Assembly (NCBI GenBank): GCA_030734395.1
Contig: JAUZTG010000036.1
Coordinates: 558,001-622,000, forward strand
DNA length: 64,000 nt
Direction: 5' to 3'
Origin: Sarocladium kiliense
Taxonomy: Eukaryota; Ascomycota; Sordariomycetes; Hypocreales; Sarocladiaceae
Below, piece after piece: positions 37,601 to 49,859 of the stretch (positions are counted from its first letter, which is position 1; each line of letters opens with the position of its first letter). The notes under the pieces were generated by a model. The model had not been told where the DNA came from, made no database searches, and saw nothing but the letters and a program-made list of their open reading frames with translations. Position numbers and translations under genes: made by a program.

Positions 37601-38648
37601 TACTAACTATGATGGTTAGTAGTTTAGTTAGTAAATTTACTAAGTGCTTACCAAGAAGTAATTAGCAGGGTTGTGATTACATAACTACTGTAGTTACTGA
37701 TTTAGTAACTAATTCACAAGCTTGCTTTGATTATCAAAGCTATAGTTAAACATAAGACTTACTAATAATCTATTATAATGACTAATAGGTTGATCTTAGT
37801 ACATCACGATCTCTACTCTAAAATAAACTATTTCTTTTTTAAAGAGATAAGGAATTGAGCTGATTTTCGCTTAAATAGTAACTCATGAGCTAGGTTCCCA
37901 ACCCTGGTCAATACTAACTATTGTAATTACTAACTTTAATTATTGATTTCTGATCATTATAGCTCACTAATTATGTTATAATGAAATAGCTGGTAGTAAT
38001 TTCCTATATATATGGAGTAGTTCATAATATAAAAGGCATAATGATTAATATACTTCAATATACTTCATTCGTTAGCACTTCTAAATTATACAAAACTCCA
38101 AATTTATATAGGCTTCGTAATATAGAAATAAAAATAACTATAATTTCCATACTAGTGACCGAAGTATAGTTAATAACTTTAATTAACAAATTCAGTAGCC
38201 ACAGTTATTAGTGACTATGATAGTTACTACATTCACAATTAAGTCAGAAGCCTGGTTACTCCTATCTTGCATTTATGAGTATTAATGACTCATTAGGGCT
38301 TTTTGATGACTAATTACTATCATGGCTATATAACCTTAAATAATGAATTTAGTGACTAATTACTAATCAAGACACTTTATAGTAACTAATAATCGTTAGT
38401 TACGACTTCTGTTACTACAGTAAATTATTAACAAGCTTTCGGAATTAATATAACAACTATATTCGTCAGTCAGTAGTCTATAAGCTTGTTAGTTAGTATT
38501 AGTTAATTCAGTTACCAATTTAAATAGCTGAAGTTCTGGATTATAGTGGTCTTTAGCAGGCTTATGAATCAGTTAGTAAATTAGTAACTAATGTAGCTAC
38601 TAACAACTGTAGTTAGTAAAATCACTAGCTATAGCTACTAACTGCAGG

Positions 38649-38959
38649 CTGGGTTGTGATTTTAGCAACTCAATTACTAACTCAACGTGTTAATTAATAG
38701 CTTATAACTTAATTAGTTAATAAAAGTGCTAACTCAAATAGTACTTCTGAGTTAACCTTAACTCATTAAGTAACTCAAGTTACTTAGTTAGTAATTTTTC
38801 TATATAAAGGCTATCAGTAGATATATATTAACTAGTTCTAAATAGAACTAACAGCTAGTTTTACCAGTTTTATACTAAGATAAGCTATTGTTTAAAGGGA
38901 TAGGTAATTAAGTTAATTTTAACTCACTTAGTAACTCATAACTTAATTTCACAACCCTG
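38649..38959. mobile_element. MITE copy with perfect 8-bp target duplication, 311 bp
   Basis: The left end reads CTGGGTTGTGA and the right end TCACAACCCTG, inverted repeats with one mismatch. The eight bases on each side are identical, ACTGCAGG, at 38641-38648 and 38960-38967. Eight-base duplications with a CAGGG-type end are typical of the hAT superfamily. The inside is non-coding and of the GAGTTA/AACTCA class. This copy defines the family borders. Confidence 0.88.
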
Positions 38960-39796
38960 ACTGCAGGTATAAATAAATATATATATTAGTTTATCTAAGC
39001 TAAGAATCATATACATTACAAGTGTAAATAGCTTTATATTCAGTTTTATTAAGTACTAAGATATCCGAATTCATAATAACCTGTATATAGCATGAAAACA
39101 GTTATTAGTTAATTTATTGCAATTAGTGTAGTTAGTAGTAAGTACAGTAACTACATTATAAGCTGTAGCTAATTGACTACATTACTTAGCAACATTGATA
39201 CAAAGTTTTTATCCAAGTCTCTAATTTCGATAGTTAGTCTCTCTGCTATAGCTAGTTGAGTAAATAATAGCAGAAGAGTCAACTTATTTGTATTCTAGCC
39301 TAGTAAAAAATAGAGTAGCTCAAATATTAATGATATGATCATTATGTCATTCAGCCTGTGCATAGTTCGAAGCACAACACTGATCACTAATAGCGTTTAC
39401 TAATAATAAATAATTTAAGGTGTATCATAGTATTTGTACGGTGCAATGAAGTTGAAATATTAAATCTGAGAAATGATAATACTGATGAATAGACAAATCG
39501 AGCATAGTACTAACCCTTCTTAACTATAATGAAAGTATATAAAGTAAGAACTATAAGACTGAGATATTTGCTTACGTTTATCTATGTACAATCTCTAGAA
39601 CTCTCTTCTTCGAACTGAGAAGTTTCTTTGCCGCAATGTTCTGAAACGTTATTTTGGGCGTACAATATTGCCGTAGTTCCATTCCTGTAGGTAATGACCA
39701 TAGTAGTAAGTCCAGTACTTGCAACTTTAGTAGGCAGTTTTACCGACTATAGTTGTAACTCACATAATAAGTAATACTCTATAACCTGCTGATAAG

Positions 39797-40205
39797 CAGG
39801 GTCCTGTTGTGATTTGAGTTACTACGTAGGTACTCCTGAGTCAGTTTATAATCACATATAGCTTAATAAATAAATTAGATAAAAAAAGCTAATAATAGCC
39901 CTAACTAGCTCAGTGGCTAACCTTATATTTTATTTTAAAATCTACTAATGAAAACTATCTACTTTTTTATAGCTTTCTAAGACTAATTGCCTTACTAAGT
40001 TATTTAGTAGCTTAGATAAGCAGTTTAGTAAGTTAGTTAGTCTTAAAATAGCTATATCTTACTCCTAATCAATAATGTTATTATATTAACTTCTTACCTA
40101 TTTTAGCATATAGCTTATTTTTCTATAGCTATTTTATTATATGGTTTATTTATAATTCTTTACTAACTCAGAACTAACTACGTGGTTACTATAATCATAA
40201 CCCTG
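39797..40205. mobile_element. MITE copy, 409 bp, 7 of 8 target duplication
   Basis: It starts CAGGGTCCTGTTGTGA (a few extra bases within the terminal repeat) and ends TCATAACCCTG. The flanks CTGATAAG (39789-39796) and CTTATAAG (40206-40213) differ at one position. The inside carries no open frame. Confidence 0.75.
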
Positions 40206-42225
40206 CTTATAAGTAACTAATAATTTACTAGGTCGGCAAGTCAAGTCCTGATTTTATTATGCTATAGATTATTGATCTACTTGTCAAGTTAATTGTTATA
40301 AGTTCTAAGCTACTAAGTTAAAAACCTATATAGTACCTAATGAAGTAACTGAAATTACAACTCTGATATAAATAGGCATGATTATAATAGTTTATTGTCA
40401 TTATACTTATGATGCTAACATCATGATACTGATCACTTGATTTTAGTTTTTATAGCTAAGTACTTTACTAATTGAGCTCTTCTAATTAGGAATTATAGTC
40501 GTAAACCAAAGTTAAATATATAACCTTCTCAAAGTAGTTATATGCTAGGCACGAGGAGCAATTGTTCTATTGTAAGATTTAGAAAGCGGACAAGATTATT
40601 TCTCTACTTACATCTTCATGGCAGACCCGGGACTTGTCTATTTATAATAGATCTAAGTTGTTCTATAGCTAATAAAGACTTATTAATACTAAAACATCAG
40701 TGTTTCATATATTAGTTAGAAGTATAAATCAAAAGGCTATGAATGTGCCCTTTGTATATTAGAAACGATATTATAAGCTTTATTTACATGTGTTAGTGCA
40801 AAATCCTATCATACTATGGTTTTACAGATAAGCAAATATGGGTAACATAATAGCTAGGGGTAAAAGTTAGTAAGTAATTGTATTATTATAATCAAGACCG
40901 TAAAAATTAGGTATAGCTTTACCACTACAGTCAATTGACTGTCCTCACTGCTGTAGTCAATAGTCGCTTGTTTAGTATCAGGGATAGTAGTTACAATGTT
41001 AGTTAGTGGTTTTTCTTACCTATTGTAGTTATCAACTGCAGTAGTTCCTACTTCAGTAACTAAAACACAAGCCGATCATAATAGTAATCACAATACTTGA
41101 GAATAAAGTTGATCTTCAATAGATCATGATTCGATTAGTTGTTATATGAATCATAACAAACTAGAGTAACTAATAAATATTCCAATAACCAAACTCAAGA
41201 TCTGAGTGAATCAGTCTATAGCCTTATAGAGCTATTACTATCTTCTTCGTAACTTATACATATATTAGTATAAGCGGATTATAGGGACCATCACTGGTGT
41301 AGAAATACCTCACGCATCACTTTAGTCCAACTCTAACCTCACTACATGAGCTGAGTTAAAAACTTAAAGCACTTGTAGTAGCTCCAAAGCAAGGACTTCA
41401 TTTACAGTACCTACCGCATCGCTTACCACATCGTTTAAGTAGTAATTCTCGTGACTCTGGTTATAAACTTGTACAGCTTTTAGCTACATGACCTAATTTA
41501 AATAATGACTTAATTGCCAAAGTTAGTTTATAGTTCTTTGTGGTAGTTGTGACTAGTATAGTTAGTAGCTTTGCTCATTGTAATCACTAGCTAATACAAT
41601 TGTTAGTTATTGTAAACTCGATAGTTGGTGGTAAGTTTCTATCAGGACTAACAAGAGATATAGTTGACTTACTGTTATTTAAATCAATCAATGATCATCT
41701 AATTTAACTTACCCCATTAAGATACAAGTTACTACTTTACTAAGTCACTAAATTACTAACTCCTGTAGTAACTCACGTCCTAACTCAGATCACAACCCTG
41801 ATGAGGAACTGTGACAAATACATCTCTTTGCCACGTGATTTAGTTTAATAGTAGATCATAACTTCTAGGCCAATTCTTAAGGATCTTCATTTGATACTAC
41901 ATCTAACGCCGCATTCACCTCCATTTCTACTAAGGTATTTGTACAGGCTATCTGGCACTTGCACTTTATTAATTGCCTATATGCTATGATGCTACGACAC
42001 TTCTCTTGTTCTCACAGACAATCAATTATCTTCACGTATCCAGATGATAGTCTGAGGCGCAAGGACGGAGTCGATCATCTAGCTCCTTTACCGCATCATA
42101 TGGCCAAGGCATGCTATCCAGATTGATAAGGCGAGGTTTTGGGCACGGGCGCGCAGCATGCCTATGAATAGATCTTGCGATGGCTTTCTCTTCAATCCTA
42201 CCAAGTCCCGCCAACCTGAAGAACT

Positions 42226-45053
42226 CTAGCTAGGTACAATGCTGGGCCCTATCAAACTCCATCCTTCACTTCTACAAATGCCAACAGCCCACCTATCTTC
42301 ACCGCGCTTCCACTCGGCAACAACCTCTTTCCGCATCCAGAACGTTGCGGTTCTCGTTGCAGTGACATACTTAAAGGCTGTGATCAAATGAACGCCGCTC
42401 TTCCGGAATTCTCTAGCAAAATCAGAAGTATCCCCTGTCTCGTCATCTTGAATCATCTGAGGGAGTTGAAGCATGCGCTGCCCGGTAAGTTGAACATCGA
42501 ATACCAGGATTACAGAGTGAGGATTCCTGGCGTCTTCGTGTCGGAAATCTGGAAACCTAATGCTACACTCGACAATCTCTTTCATCGGAACGCAGTGATC
42601 CCCCTGGAGCAATCACGCCGAAAGGTAGGAGACGACGCCAGATGCTAAGCAAAGTGGTGAACTCAGCCTTCCATGGCTCGACACTGATACTGCGCTTCGC
42701 ATGACGGCGGACAACATCTTCGGGTGCAAGGATCAGTTCTCGGGGTGCCCGTGCCGTTGTGCTCATTTTGCCCTCGCAGATAGAAGATAAGATACCTGAC
42801 AGCCAGTGGGCTGGATATCCGACTTCATGCATCTGAGTCGCAAGTCTGAAGATTGTGGTGATGTTGAGCGGGGCGTGAACCGGGCGGTCACTCTGCACAG
42901 GCCGTTCGTGGGGGAGGCAGATCTTCAACAAATGGCCATACAGCCAATGTTCCAGCTCCGGTCGCGACATTAGCTAGTCACGCGGTATCTGGTCCATGCC
43001 CGGCAGACCCCAAATGAAGTAGTTCTCACTACAGAACTCCGTGATCCCTATCATCTTATGCATGAAATCTGGAATACCTGGGCCACTGGGACCTTGTGGT
43101 GCTTTGTTTTTGCGCAATAACCCGAAGTGGTTGCTAATCTGCTGGGATTCGTACATGAGAATGTATTCCGCAAGGAACTGGTCGTGGTCTTTGAACATTG
43201 GCGGGTTGAGGAGACTGTTAAACCTCAAATTAGACTGCCGATCCGGGCGGACCTCCATGTAGGAGAGCCCCAAGCGGACCACCCACGTAATCTGGGATAT
43301 TGCTCATGTGAATTCGGTCATAGGTTCGTGGAAAGATCGTTGGATCGGCTTCTTCAGCATCGGCCGGGTTGTAGGCGCGATGATCCAAGCAACCGTAACG
43401 TATACGCTCTAGAACATCTGCCATCTCCCCGACGATGAGCTCGATCTGCATTCGATTGCTCATCATCATCATAAACGACATGGAAAGTTTTTCGAAAAAA
43501 AAGGTCAGAACTCTGAATACCACTCGCTCTCTCTCCGGCGAAAGATACGGGCTTGACAATATTCTCAAGGAAGTCTAGAGGCTTGAACTCCAGTACTGGA
43601 ATATACATATCGCCCAACTGTTCCATATCGGCTCGGAGCTGGGCATCATGATCCATGTCTAACATCGTCGGGTTTACCATCCAGTTGGCATCAATGTAGT
43701 TCTCGATGGCCGCCTGGGAGTTTGGACGCCTTGAGCGCCATGCCTCGATCAATGGAACGATCTCAGGATCTCGCCTCTCCAGGAAAGATTTCTCCGCGAA
43801 GAGGACCCCAAACCTGCTGAAGTCCTGCTGGCAGCCATCTTTCAACTCACCCCGGTTACGGATAATAGGCGATAGCATGGCTTCGGCCCTCAGCTCTCCC
43901 ATTTGGCGGTTCACTGCCACGCCGTGACGAACCTTGGCGACGGCCAGCTCAGCTCCCAGCGGCGTGGCCCATTGCTTAAGCTTGCGAAGGATCTTCACCC
44001 GGCTGTCTCGGGACAGGTAAAAACAGTTCAGAATGGTTCTTCCTGGCTTATGCTTGTCGTCTTCAAGGTCGTCAATGATTGTGCGAATGTGTTCCGTCAT
44101 TTTGGAAACGACGAAGGCAGGGACAAAGGCAGAACAGTAAGTATACGATATCACCGTCAGTGCATCTTCGATGCGAGGCTGGTTTCGTGATCGTAGGATG
44201 CCGTACATCAGGGGCATGTCAAGTATCACCAGTGTTTTTGCGAGAGCCGCAGCATTAATGTCCAAGCAGGTAAGGTGGGTTTTGCCGGGTCCCTGACCCC
44301 TCGGTTCCTTCGCAGGAAACCTCGAGGCACCCAATGTCATAATCGACAAGAAGAGATGACGAGCATCTCCACTCCCACAGAACAAGAAAGCGACATCGCC
44401 ACCTTTATGAACTTCTGGCTGAAGCTGGTCATCAAGAAGAAGCTCGGCATTGTCGTGTCCAGCTGCGTAATATTCTACATCATCCTGGCTGCAGAGTCAA
44501 TCAGTGAGTGTTGAGTCATTGTGAACTCTTTCTCAGATACGCACAGGACGCCTTTATACCTAGGCACGCGATCTAGGAGCTTGCCCCTGAACTTGGCTGC
44601 GTTTGGTAAGATAGACGACATATCTCGAAGCTCTTTGCAAGCTGAGCTCGGATCTCGACTTTGCAGGTCGGGTTTCAGTTTCACCATGGTCTTCTCTGCA
44701 TCTGAGAAAGCTCGGCTGTAGATCTGGCATTGGCCATACGAAGGTATAGCTTCTGCTTCTTTGGGTTGTCGTCGAGCTCAGACATCAGAGCCAGTGCCCT
44801 CTGGAGAGCCCCAAGGGCAGCAACGTAGTCCCCCTGTTCGAACGTGATAGCAGAAATGTTCGACCATGGTGTAGGATCCCCAGGGGTAAGCTTTGCAGCT
44901 TCATTGTATGCCTGTTCCGCTATCCTGGATCAGCCATATATTCGTGAACAGTAGGATTGACTTCGAGCCTTGGTCGAACCGTCCTTTCCGGTACAGTTCA
45001 TTGCCTCGTTGCCTCGCAGCAGCCGACTCGGGGCTGTCCTCGCTAACCCCCAT
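42226..45053 (-). pseudogene. Decayed TPR + DUF4470 gene
   Basis: Read from 45053, the N terminus MGVSEDSPESAAARQRGNEL and a TPR region (EQAYNEAAKLTPGDPTPWSN) join across an intron at 44925-44979. A second intron (donor GTGCGT, acceptor CTGCAG, about 44491-44541) restores the frame into GGDVAFLFCGSGDARHLF, the start of a DUF4470-type domain. The gene is then broken: one base is missing near 44730, an extra base sits in a run of eight A at 43495-43502, the frame changes again at about 43205-43285 and at about 42600, and an in-frame TAG lies at 42974-42976 directly before LMSRPELEHWLYGH. On both sides of each break the translation still matches one protein family, so the breaks are recent. Composition is normal, so RIP is not the cause. 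The family function is unknown. Confidence 0.82.
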
Positions 45054-45759
45054 AATGGCTGAACGTTATCTAGATCTCGCCCAACAGCGGCCAATCCCCC
45101 AGTGTGGTGATGGATGTCTCTATTCGGACCTCCGACTTGACTCCGCAGGGTCTGAGGGGATCAATATTAAGTCTGCAGACACCCCTGCATCGTCGAGGTT
45201 GAACCTCAACCTCACCTACGCACTCGCACCGTGAGGCCCTACCCTATACATTATACCACATGAGCCCTCTGATCGATGGAGCTTTGGCACCATCAGACGT
45301 TCCCCCCTGGCCTTCCTCTTTGGGAAAAGATGAGTTGTATTTATTTTGTGTATCTCCATGATGTATTCGGTACCGAAAGGGGCGCTGTAGTTTGGTGACT
45401 GGCTGGTTCAAATTGGCCACACAGGGACTTGCGAAACCCCACAAGCAGAGCCCATGAGCTCAGTCACGAACTCGGATAAAAGCTCCGTCAGCCTGCATCA
45501 GCTCTCCAATGAGGCGACCAGATGTACATAAGACACGGGTCAGACAAAGAACACCGTGGAAGTCAGAAGATGTCCAGAGGCACATCTTGCGTAGGCCAGG
45601 CCAGATCGTGTTCGTAGGTGTTGGTCGGCTCAGCAGGAGCTACCCCTCCATACCACTCACTGTTGGATGACGTATTTCTTAAAGTGGCACATGCGATTTT
45701 GAAAAGCTTCCCTTAACCTACACACTTCAAAGCACCAGGCCAATTACCACCAACAAACA
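45054..45759. other. Spacer between pseudogene and SRPBCC gene
   Basis: No gene was found. It contains the old promoter of the pseudogene and the promoter of the small SRPBCC gene. Confidence 0.35.
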
Positions 45760-46432
45760 ATGTCTTCCACTGCTATTCCCACCTCGACCTCGGTCGTCGA
45801 GAGCGCCGTCATCAAGGCACCTCTCAGCCATGTCTGGCACTTCATCAAGCGTTCGATTCCCCTCTCACCGAAGCCTGTGACAAGTAGACCAACCTCACTA
45901 ACACCCTCTGGCACACCCAGTCCAGAACTTCCAGAGCTTCTGGAGCGCCCTGAAGAGCAGCGAGTTCGTCGAGTCCCAGGAGGAGACTGATATTGTCAAG
46001 TGGACTTTCAAGGACGGCACTGTCCTCGAGGTCAAGCAGGAGGAGCACAGCGTGAGTGAATCTACTCCGTTGAATGGGGCCCAGCGCAATTCGAAAAATT
46101 TCGGTACCCTGACCGGCAAAATCTAGTCCATCAACCACTACATCACCTACAGCATCATCACCTCGCAGCCCGAGCTCTCCTACACCAGTGTTCTCAGCAC
46201 TATCCGCTGCTTTGCCGTGACCTCTGGCGAACACGAGGGCAGCACCTTCGTCGAGTGGACCGGCAACTTCTCCAGCGACGCCGATGCCGGTAAGTTGTGA
46301 ACCAAGTCTTCATCACTGTAAGCCCCATGTGCAACAAGCGCTAATGCAAGATCTCCAGGTGCCATCCAGGACGCCAAGTTCAAGCGTCGCGAGGCTCTCG
46401 CCGACCTTGCTCAGGCTGCCGCAAAGTTCTAA
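45760..46432 (+). CDS. Small SRPBCC (START/Bet v1-like) ligand-binding protein
   Basis: Four exons (45760-45850, 45921-46051, 46127-46289, 46359-46432) give 152 aa. The pattern SVVESAVIKAPLSHVWHFIK at the start, FQSFWSALKSSEFVE, the central beta strands and a long C-terminal helix (AKFKRREALADLAQAAAKF) fit the polyketide-cyclase/dehydrase branch of the SRPBCC fold, which binds hydrophobic ligands in a cavity. There is no signal peptide. The substrate is unknown. The first intron has the rare donor GTTCGA. High codon bias towards C-ending codons suggests good expression. Confidence 0.85.
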
Positions 46433-46734
46433 GTCAGTGATATCTCGCGGATAGCTTCGTTCCATGATCAGCGAGGCTCATGTGCCTATACGAGACAGAG
46501 GGACAGAACGAGGAACAAATTCTAAGAGAGGCTATCCGATTTAGTGTTGGAATTGACTATTCTCATTGTGGTCCTGCTTCCTGTCGGTACTCCGTGCTAA
46601 AGGACATGGAAGGGCCCTCCCATTCGACCGTAAATCACGACAATCTTCGCCTCATCTTGCCTGCTCCCTAGGGTTATACCGTGCATAGTATGACACATGA
46701 TGGCTTGTTCCATATACATCATCTTTGCTCCCTT

Positions 46735-48050
46735 TCATCGCCACCTCTCGGGGTCCCGAGCCGTTCGCGGCCTGGCAACCTCGACATCATCTTGAATGCG
46801 TATGCTGTCCGCTTTTGCTGTAGCGCATCTCTCCAAAATAAACTCCTCGCTCTCAGACTTCACACGTGCATCGCCAGGAAATGCGCTCCCTGCTGCGTCG
46901 AAGTCGTTCAGTGGATAGTGCTCCTTCGTGGACCGACCTTTGCTGCTGCCCTTGCTCCGAGATCGACCTCCCGAAGAATCGTACCCTCCAGAACCCTTAG
47001 ATCGGTAGGCTTTGGCTTTTCGGACAAATACCGGTGCCAGAAACGGCAGGGAGGACACGATGTTCTGCAAAAACCGCCAGTCAGTATCCCGTTTAACTAT
47101 CGACTACCCTTGATAAACAGTGACTTACGCCAACATTGAACTCGATGGTTCCCCAGAGAACCAACATGGTTGAGTTGCCGTCTCCATTCTGAATCCTGTT
47201 GATCTGGAGATACCTCATAATTGAACATATAGTTGTGAACAGGCCCAAGGCAAAGATCATCATGAGGCCAGCCTTCTTCTCTAGGGGAATGTTAAGTCCA
47301 TAGAGAACTGGGATTGGGATCAACGCCACGGCCACATCACAAACAATCGTGACCATCGCATATCCAGTGAACGAGGGGCCTGGGGGCAAGCATCGGCCCT
47401 CTTTCAATGGATTCCAGGATTTGTCAACCTACGAAGAGAACGGAGTCAACGACCATTCACTGCTATTGAACACAAACCACCATTGATGCTGTGATTGGAC
47501 TGTTCTTAAAGCAACTTACCGGATCGCAAGCGAAGATGAGTGAAAGTGTGCAGCCTAGATGCGACATGAATACAAGGACGATGGCGATCCACACCACGAG
47601 ACGATACGTCTTGTGTGCAGTACCCTTCAACAGACGCAAGTAGCTGATCAACAGTGCTATCTTGAAGAAGCTGATACCCATCTGGTATACAGGCCTTCCC
47701 GCGAAGTTGACTCTTGTCCATATCACAAGGTTTTCCTTCGGACGCAAAGCGATCGGCAAGCCAAGCCCGTACTTTGTTTCTGCATACTGATGTCAATTCT
47801 CCACGCATTTCACACGTCAGACCACTGAGCACTTACGAACGATGGTCAGTACCGCATACAGAACCACGAAGACCTCGGAGAGTAACGCCATGTGGTCATC
47901 GCCGGCGAGACCACGGGACTTTGATCGGATCCAAAGTCGGCCTCCCACAATCACCATGGAAAGAACAGTCAGCACAATGCAGACTGCGACGATGACAGGG
48001 TACTGTGACAGGCTATTGACCTCCTCCGTCGCGTTCACAACCCAGACCAT
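46735..48050 (-). CDS. Rhodopsin-like seven-helix membrane protein (PTH11/SAT4-like)
   Basis: Four exons (48050-47837, 47779-47520, 47428-47129, 47064-46735) give 367 aa. Seven hydrophobic segments follow a short N terminus with one possible glycosylation site (NAT), and the markers TKYGLGLPI, YQMGISFFKIALLISYLRLL, WNPLKEGRCLPPG and DVAVALIPIPVLYGLNIP are those of the fungal integral-membrane rhodopsin-like family. The last 100 residues form a Ser/Gly/Arg-rich cytosolic tail. Relatives act as surface sensors in some plant pathogens, but most have no known role. There is no CFEM domain. An in-frame ATG at 48146 would add 32 polar residues; I prefer the later start because it places the first helix near the N terminus. 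Confidence 0.85.
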
Positions 48051-49859
48051 GGTTGCGGTTGTGCCTCGTGGCGAGGAATGGTTAGGGTCTTGGTGTTGTG
48101 ATCTGCTTCGTAGAGCAGGAAGGCGAACAGAAGACGTCGGAGTCAAGCACCCAAGCTGGCATGGAGCTCCGGGAAAACAGAACCCAAGCGATCAAGTGTC
48201 GGTAGTTGTGGGCTTGGGTGAGTACATAAGGTTCCTTGGGGTTCTTGATGGATGGGAGGCATCTGAAGGGAGGGCGGATCAAAGGAGCGATGTAAGACAA
48301 GACTCAGCTCAGCAAAGATAGCACGACTGATCGGTCATAGAGAGCAACGTAGACATAAAATGGAAGAGATTGCACCATTGTTGAAGCATGGATAAGATTT
48401 CTTGGTTCATCAGATGACATGGGCTAGAACCGACAGCATTGTGAGGCAGCTGGAAAGAAGCTCTCGCCAAAGTGACAGATCAGACCAAAGAGCCGGTGAT
48501 GGTGCCTATCTTGTTCAATGCCGACCGCTCCACATGGGAATGATTGCAGCTATGCGAGTCCTTCTGCAATGGACCAGGCATGAACCTGGTCGAACATACA
48601 CATGTCGTAGAGACAGACCATTCACTCCCTTGCTTGACACCCCAGCTGTATTCCAATTATAGGCGAAGAGTATGTCAGAACGAGTTGAAGGGAAGGAGAA
48701 AAGACCAATATGCAAGGGCTCGCTGACAAGACAATTTGACACTGCAGATCTTCTGCGGAAAGTAGGAAGCCGCGAAGTTGGATGGTATGTTCTGCCCGAA
48801 GCTGGCATGCGCTCACCGTACCTTTGTCTAAGACAAAATAGCAGGCGCCCGTGCCCCGAGGTCAACAGTCAACAGGCCCAATGGAGCGGTTCTACCGTCA
48901 AATCTGCCGTGGGGTATCACACTCTCCATGGGATTATTTCCGGTACCAGCTGCAGACCTCCTGTAGCTAGGGAGCAAGGATGAGCAAGCGGGAAATGGCT
49001 CAGGAAGATGGCCTAGGGTTGCAGGGACGTCATCATAAGTCTCAGTCGGGCAAGGACGGCGTGCGATTCAACCGCTTGCTCATTGCATGTGGACTACCTA
49101 GAGGGTGATCTCGGTTGATCGGTTGATACGGAGCATGCGCACGCAGCTTAGGTGGAGCTGTGTACCCCGAAGCTACGTGAAGCTTGCCATGCCGATCACG
49201 ACTATGCTAGGAGCGGGATCTTTAGATGTCGTCCAGGCCGGACGCAAATCCTATCTTCCTTCGGATGTGGCTTGAGCCTCGACCGTGGAGGCATCCCGGG
49301 GCAGAGGAGTAGTCTGGAACCACAAGAAGGAAAGACGCAAGTTTTCAGAGACATATCTATTCTCATCATGGCAACAACCCATGTAACATTCGACTTCTGG
49401 CTCTATTGGATGGCACCGAGGCTGTCGTTTCCCCGAACAGTGGGGTGAACTTTCGAGGCTGAATTCAGGGATGCTTCACATAACCTGGACTATTGGTCGG
49501 ATGCCGAGCGGCAGGGACGCACTATGGACTCCTGGGGTCGTGCGCGGCAGCGGTAGCCAAGACGCCATCAAGAATGGGGCCTGACAGTTCGCGAACTCAG
49601 GCCGAAGCTACAGCCATGGTAAGACACTGCCCGAGTTCGTAGCCGCAGCTATCCTGACTCGCTCCTTGCATGTCCTTGCAGGAACGGGCTGTTCTGCCCA
49701 AGCTAGTCGTACAAGCTGAAGTGCAGTGTGACCTCCGTCGCGGTTAGTTGAGGAGGGCCCCAAAGTCTGGTTGGTTCCAGGCGGGGCTATCAAGGTTGCC
49801 GGCTAAGACAAAGCGAAGGGATGGCAGAAGAATGAATGAATGAACTGTCCCAGTTGATA

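Larger units (their letters stand above)
29600..42000. repeat. AT-rich gene-free island of nested MITE remnants
   Basis: For about 12.4 kb no frame on either strand stays open for 60 codons, even allowing TTG and GTG starts. The sequence is very rich in TA, TTA, TAG and TAA and is made of variants of a few short words such as GTTAGTAACTAC and TTGAGTTAACTC. Many copies of an inverted terminal word, CAGGGTTGTGA at left ends and TCACAACCCTG at right ends, occur throughout (left ends for example at 30490, 31455, 32487, 34629, 37666 and 38649; right ends at 31311, 31346, 31722, 33733, 38959, 40205 and 41800). I read it as a pile of short DNA transposons, partly decayed, in an isochore that probably also suffered RIP. 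A centromere is an alternative that the sequence cannot decide. Confidence 0.8.

Noticed and set aside
37666..37724. Additional MITE copy between a left end at 37666 and a right end at 37724
   Set aside because: The ends look right, but flanking 8-mers GTAATTAG and CTTTGATT do not match, so the two ends may belong to different nested elements.
29600..42000. Island as a mitochondrial or rDNA insertion
   Set aside because: No long open frame, no tRNA and no rRNA-like block is seen. The repeated inverted ends explain the structure better.
43205..43285. Short intron instead of a frame break in the DUF4470 gene
   Set aside because: A GT-AG join here would be only about 46 nt and would remove the conserved glycine-rich stretch after IPDYVGG. 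A frame break is more likely, though not certain.
48050..48146. Earlier start of the rhodopsin-like protein at 48146
   Set aside because: It would add 32 polar residues without conservation; the later ATG puts the first helix in the usual place. Left open because both are in frame.
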